Shown here piece by piece: positions 40,131-41,542 of a stretch of DNA of 41,542 nucleotides (position 1 is the first letter of the stretch; every line of letters begins with the position of its first letter). The DNA lies in the NCBI GenBank assembly GCA_002480925.1, contig DLDA01000044.1, positions 1 through 41,542 on the forward strand. Direction: 5' to 3'. Position numbers and translations under genes: made by a program. The notes beneath the pieces were generated by a model. The model did not search any database. It saw only the letters and a program-made list of their open reading frames with translations, and was not told the origin of the DNA. Source of the DNA: Lachnospiraceae bacterium UBA7784. Lineage in GTDB: Bacteria > Bacillota > Clostridia > Lachnospirales > Lachnospiraceae.

Positions 40131-41542
40131 TCAGAGTGTTGAAAGCTCTTCAAGCTTATCCTTGATCTGTGCCGCAGTTTCGAGAAGCGTCTGTACTGAA
40201 GCCGCTATCTGCTGAGCGGCTGCTGCCAGATCTGTAGTCTTGTCATTTACGCCATTTATAGTTTCCTGAAGATTCTGCGCGTCCTGAGTCAGCCTGCTAA
40301 CGGAATCTATTGCCCTGGACTGGCTCTCATTGCTCTTGTTTGCGGTGTCAGAGGATTCAGTGGCGAGAGAATTGATCTGCTCAGCGACGACAGCGAAGCC
40401 TCTTCCTGCATCACCGGCCCTGGCTGCCTCTATGCTGGCGTTTAACGCGAGCAGGTTGGTCTGCTTTGCTATGTCTACTACCTCAGCATTGTTCTTTTCA
40501 AGCTCATCAAAGATGGTGTTGATCTCGTTCATCGAGGTTACGAGGCTGTCGCAGAATTTGCTGACATCGACCATATCCGAGGAGATTTCGGTGCTCTCCT
40601 GAGCGTTGTTGTCATTTCCGGCAGACATATTGTCGATGGCCTGGTAGAGCTTATCGAACTCATCATTGATATCTGTGATGGTTGTCTGGATCTTATCATT
40701 CTGGGCTGAGATCTTATTTTTCTCTTCAGTAACCTCTTTGGCAAGAGCCGAAGCTTTTTCTCTGCCCTTTTCTACCAGCTGCTTTGTGTAGAAGACACAG
40801 TTTTCCTTGCGGTTGAAGCCATTGTAGATGGCGTCGGCCATTTTTTCACAGGTATCATATCCACAGCAGGAGCAGTTTATCTGGCGGCTTTCTGTTGTGG
40901 TTTTTTGCATGTCGTTATAGATATCGTTACGCTCTGCTTCTGTAGGGATTCTGAATGCTGCCTCTGCCGAACGGTCAGTGTATTTTCTCAGGTAGTCATT
41001 TAAATCAAGGTTCTTAAACTGTTCGTTAAATTTTTTTAACCTCTGTGCAGGAGAAAGCTTTCTGCCCCAGGCAGTTTTCTTATCCTTCTTTGAAGCCTCT
41101 CTGATATCAAGGAGTGAGCTGTACACATCGTCATCGTCAGCCTTATCGGCCTCGCAGCCTGTTCCGTACAGGCAGCCCTGACCGCAGTTTAAGACATCGT
41201 AGAATAGATACTTGGATTCGCCTTTTGCAATCTTTTCTCTGTTATTTGCGAGGAACTGGTAGAGATGCTTCTCGCCCTCCATCTGGCGGATATACACGTC
41301 ATCGCCTAGGAACCAGTAGACGTTCTCCTTAAGTCCACCTGGCATAGGGTAAATGGAACCAAGACCGTATTCTACTTCATCTGTAGCGTCACCTGACATG
41401 ATGCCATGCTCTCTTACGTACTTCATCATGTGGTCTAAGGTGACATTGTAGCTCACATAGCCGCCATTATTCGGATCTGAAATCTCGTACTTCTTTGCGA
41501 TACATGGGCTTATGAATGCAAGCTTATCTGTGATTCCCATCT
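40131..41542 (-). CDS. Hydrogenase-like iron-sulfur chemoreceptor, N-terminus missing
   Basis: Runs off the right edge; about 470 C-terminal residues are seen. The visible start, [18 protein letters not shown], is the middle of a [FeFe]-hydrogenase large-subunit-like domain, so the true start is likely well outside. Next come [13 protein letters not shown] and an Fe-S domain with [16 protein letters not shown] and a later Cys. Then comes a coiled-coil and methyl-accepting signalling domain with the hairpin tip [20 protein letters not shown]. No membrane helix is seen in this part, so it may be a cytoplasmic redox- or hydrogen-sensing chemoreceptor. Partner CheA/CheW genes are not in the window. 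Confidence 0.85.
   Translation of the reverse strand, partial: MGITDKLAFISPCIAKKYEISDPNNGGYVSYNVTLDHMMKYVREHGIMSGDATDEVEYGLGSIYPMPGGLKENVYWFLGDDVYIRQMEGEKHLYQFLANNREKIAKGESKYLFYDVLNCGQGCLYGTGCEADKADDDDVYSSLLDIREASKKDKKTAWGRKLSPAQRLKKFNEQFKNLDLNDYLRKYTDRSAEAAFRIPTEAERNDIYNDMQKTTTESRQINCSCCGYDTCEKMADAIYNGFNRKENCVFYTKQLVEKGREKASALAKEVTEEKNKISAQNDKIQTTITDINDEFDKLYQAIDNMSAGNDNNAQESTEISSDMVDVSKFCDSLVTSMNEINTIFDELEKNNAEVVDIAKQTNLLALNASIEAARAGDAGRGFAVVAEQINSLATESSDTANKSNESQSRAIDSVSRLTQDAQNLQETINGVNDKTTDLAAAAQQIAASVQTLLETAAQIKDKLEELSTL

Overview
The window looks like a chromosomal segment of an anaerobic, Gram-positive gut or rumen bacterium of the class Clostridia, most likely Lachnospiraceae. The signs are strong AGGAGG-type ribosome binding sites, moderate GC with many AGA/AGG and ATA codons, a DUF5057 surface protein, QueH instead of QueG, a diaminopimelate aminotransferase (DapL) lysine branch, a pyrophosphate-type phosphofructokinase, and a [FeFe]-hydrogenase-like domain fused to a chemoreceptor tail. 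Genus cannot be told. All calls come from reading the sequence; no database search was run.

Layout. 1-4.3 kb: 3' part of a DUF5057 gene, then the leftward queH-argH operon, whose promoter overlaps head to head with that of a tRNA-Thr(CGT). 4.4-6.8 kb: a polar amino-acid ABC transporter (lipoprotein, permease, ATPase). 6.8-11.4 kb: an MMPL exporter paired with a large heptad-repeat surface protein. 11.4-14.4 kb: a eukaryotic-type hisA, dapF and dapL. 14.4-14.9 kb: two and a bit copies of a structured repeat, then a GAGGTNN heptamer array facing its own inverse. 14.9-19.5 kb: metallophosphoesterase, hisS, aspS and a lone PAS protein. 19.5-24.6 kb: flavin reductase (leftward), a predicted C-rich small RNA, a HEAT-methyltransferase fusion, a GGDEF-EAL protein and tRNA-Leu(AAG). 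24.6-27 kb: azlD, azlC and a MATE exporter (leftward). 27-32 kb: glycosyltransferase, membrane GGDEF protein, pfp and thrC. 32-35 kb (leftward): CheX-like protein and CheY-like regulator, a small membrane protein, citrate synthase. 35-40 kb: pckA, a REP/RAYT unit, mgtE, a broken duplicate of the pckA 3' end and a third copy of the structured repeat. 40-41.5 kb: the hydrogenase-like chemoreceptor, running off the right edge.

Functionally this is mostly housekeeping: amino-acid biosynthesis (argH, hisA, dapF, dapL, thrC), amino-acid transport, two aminoacyl-tRNA synthetases, and central carbon enzymes around oxaloacetate and glycolysis (citrate synthase, PEP carboxykinase, PPi-PFK). Signalling genes (c-di-GMP, chemotaxis) are scattered between.

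The unusual material lies mainly between genes. (1) A repeat of about 120 nt at 14414-14660 and 39824-39943 folds into two three-tier hairpins whose stems covary among the three copies. (2) A 105-nt leftward small RNA at 20060-20164 has its own promoter and terminator and four C-rich, anti-Shine-Dalgarno-like runs. (3) The pckA 3' end is duplicated around a REP-RAYT-mgtE block, with only silent differences and one in-frame deletion. (4) The heptamer array abuts a start codon that has no ribosome binding site. (5) tRNA-Leu carries A34, and two genes look leaderless.
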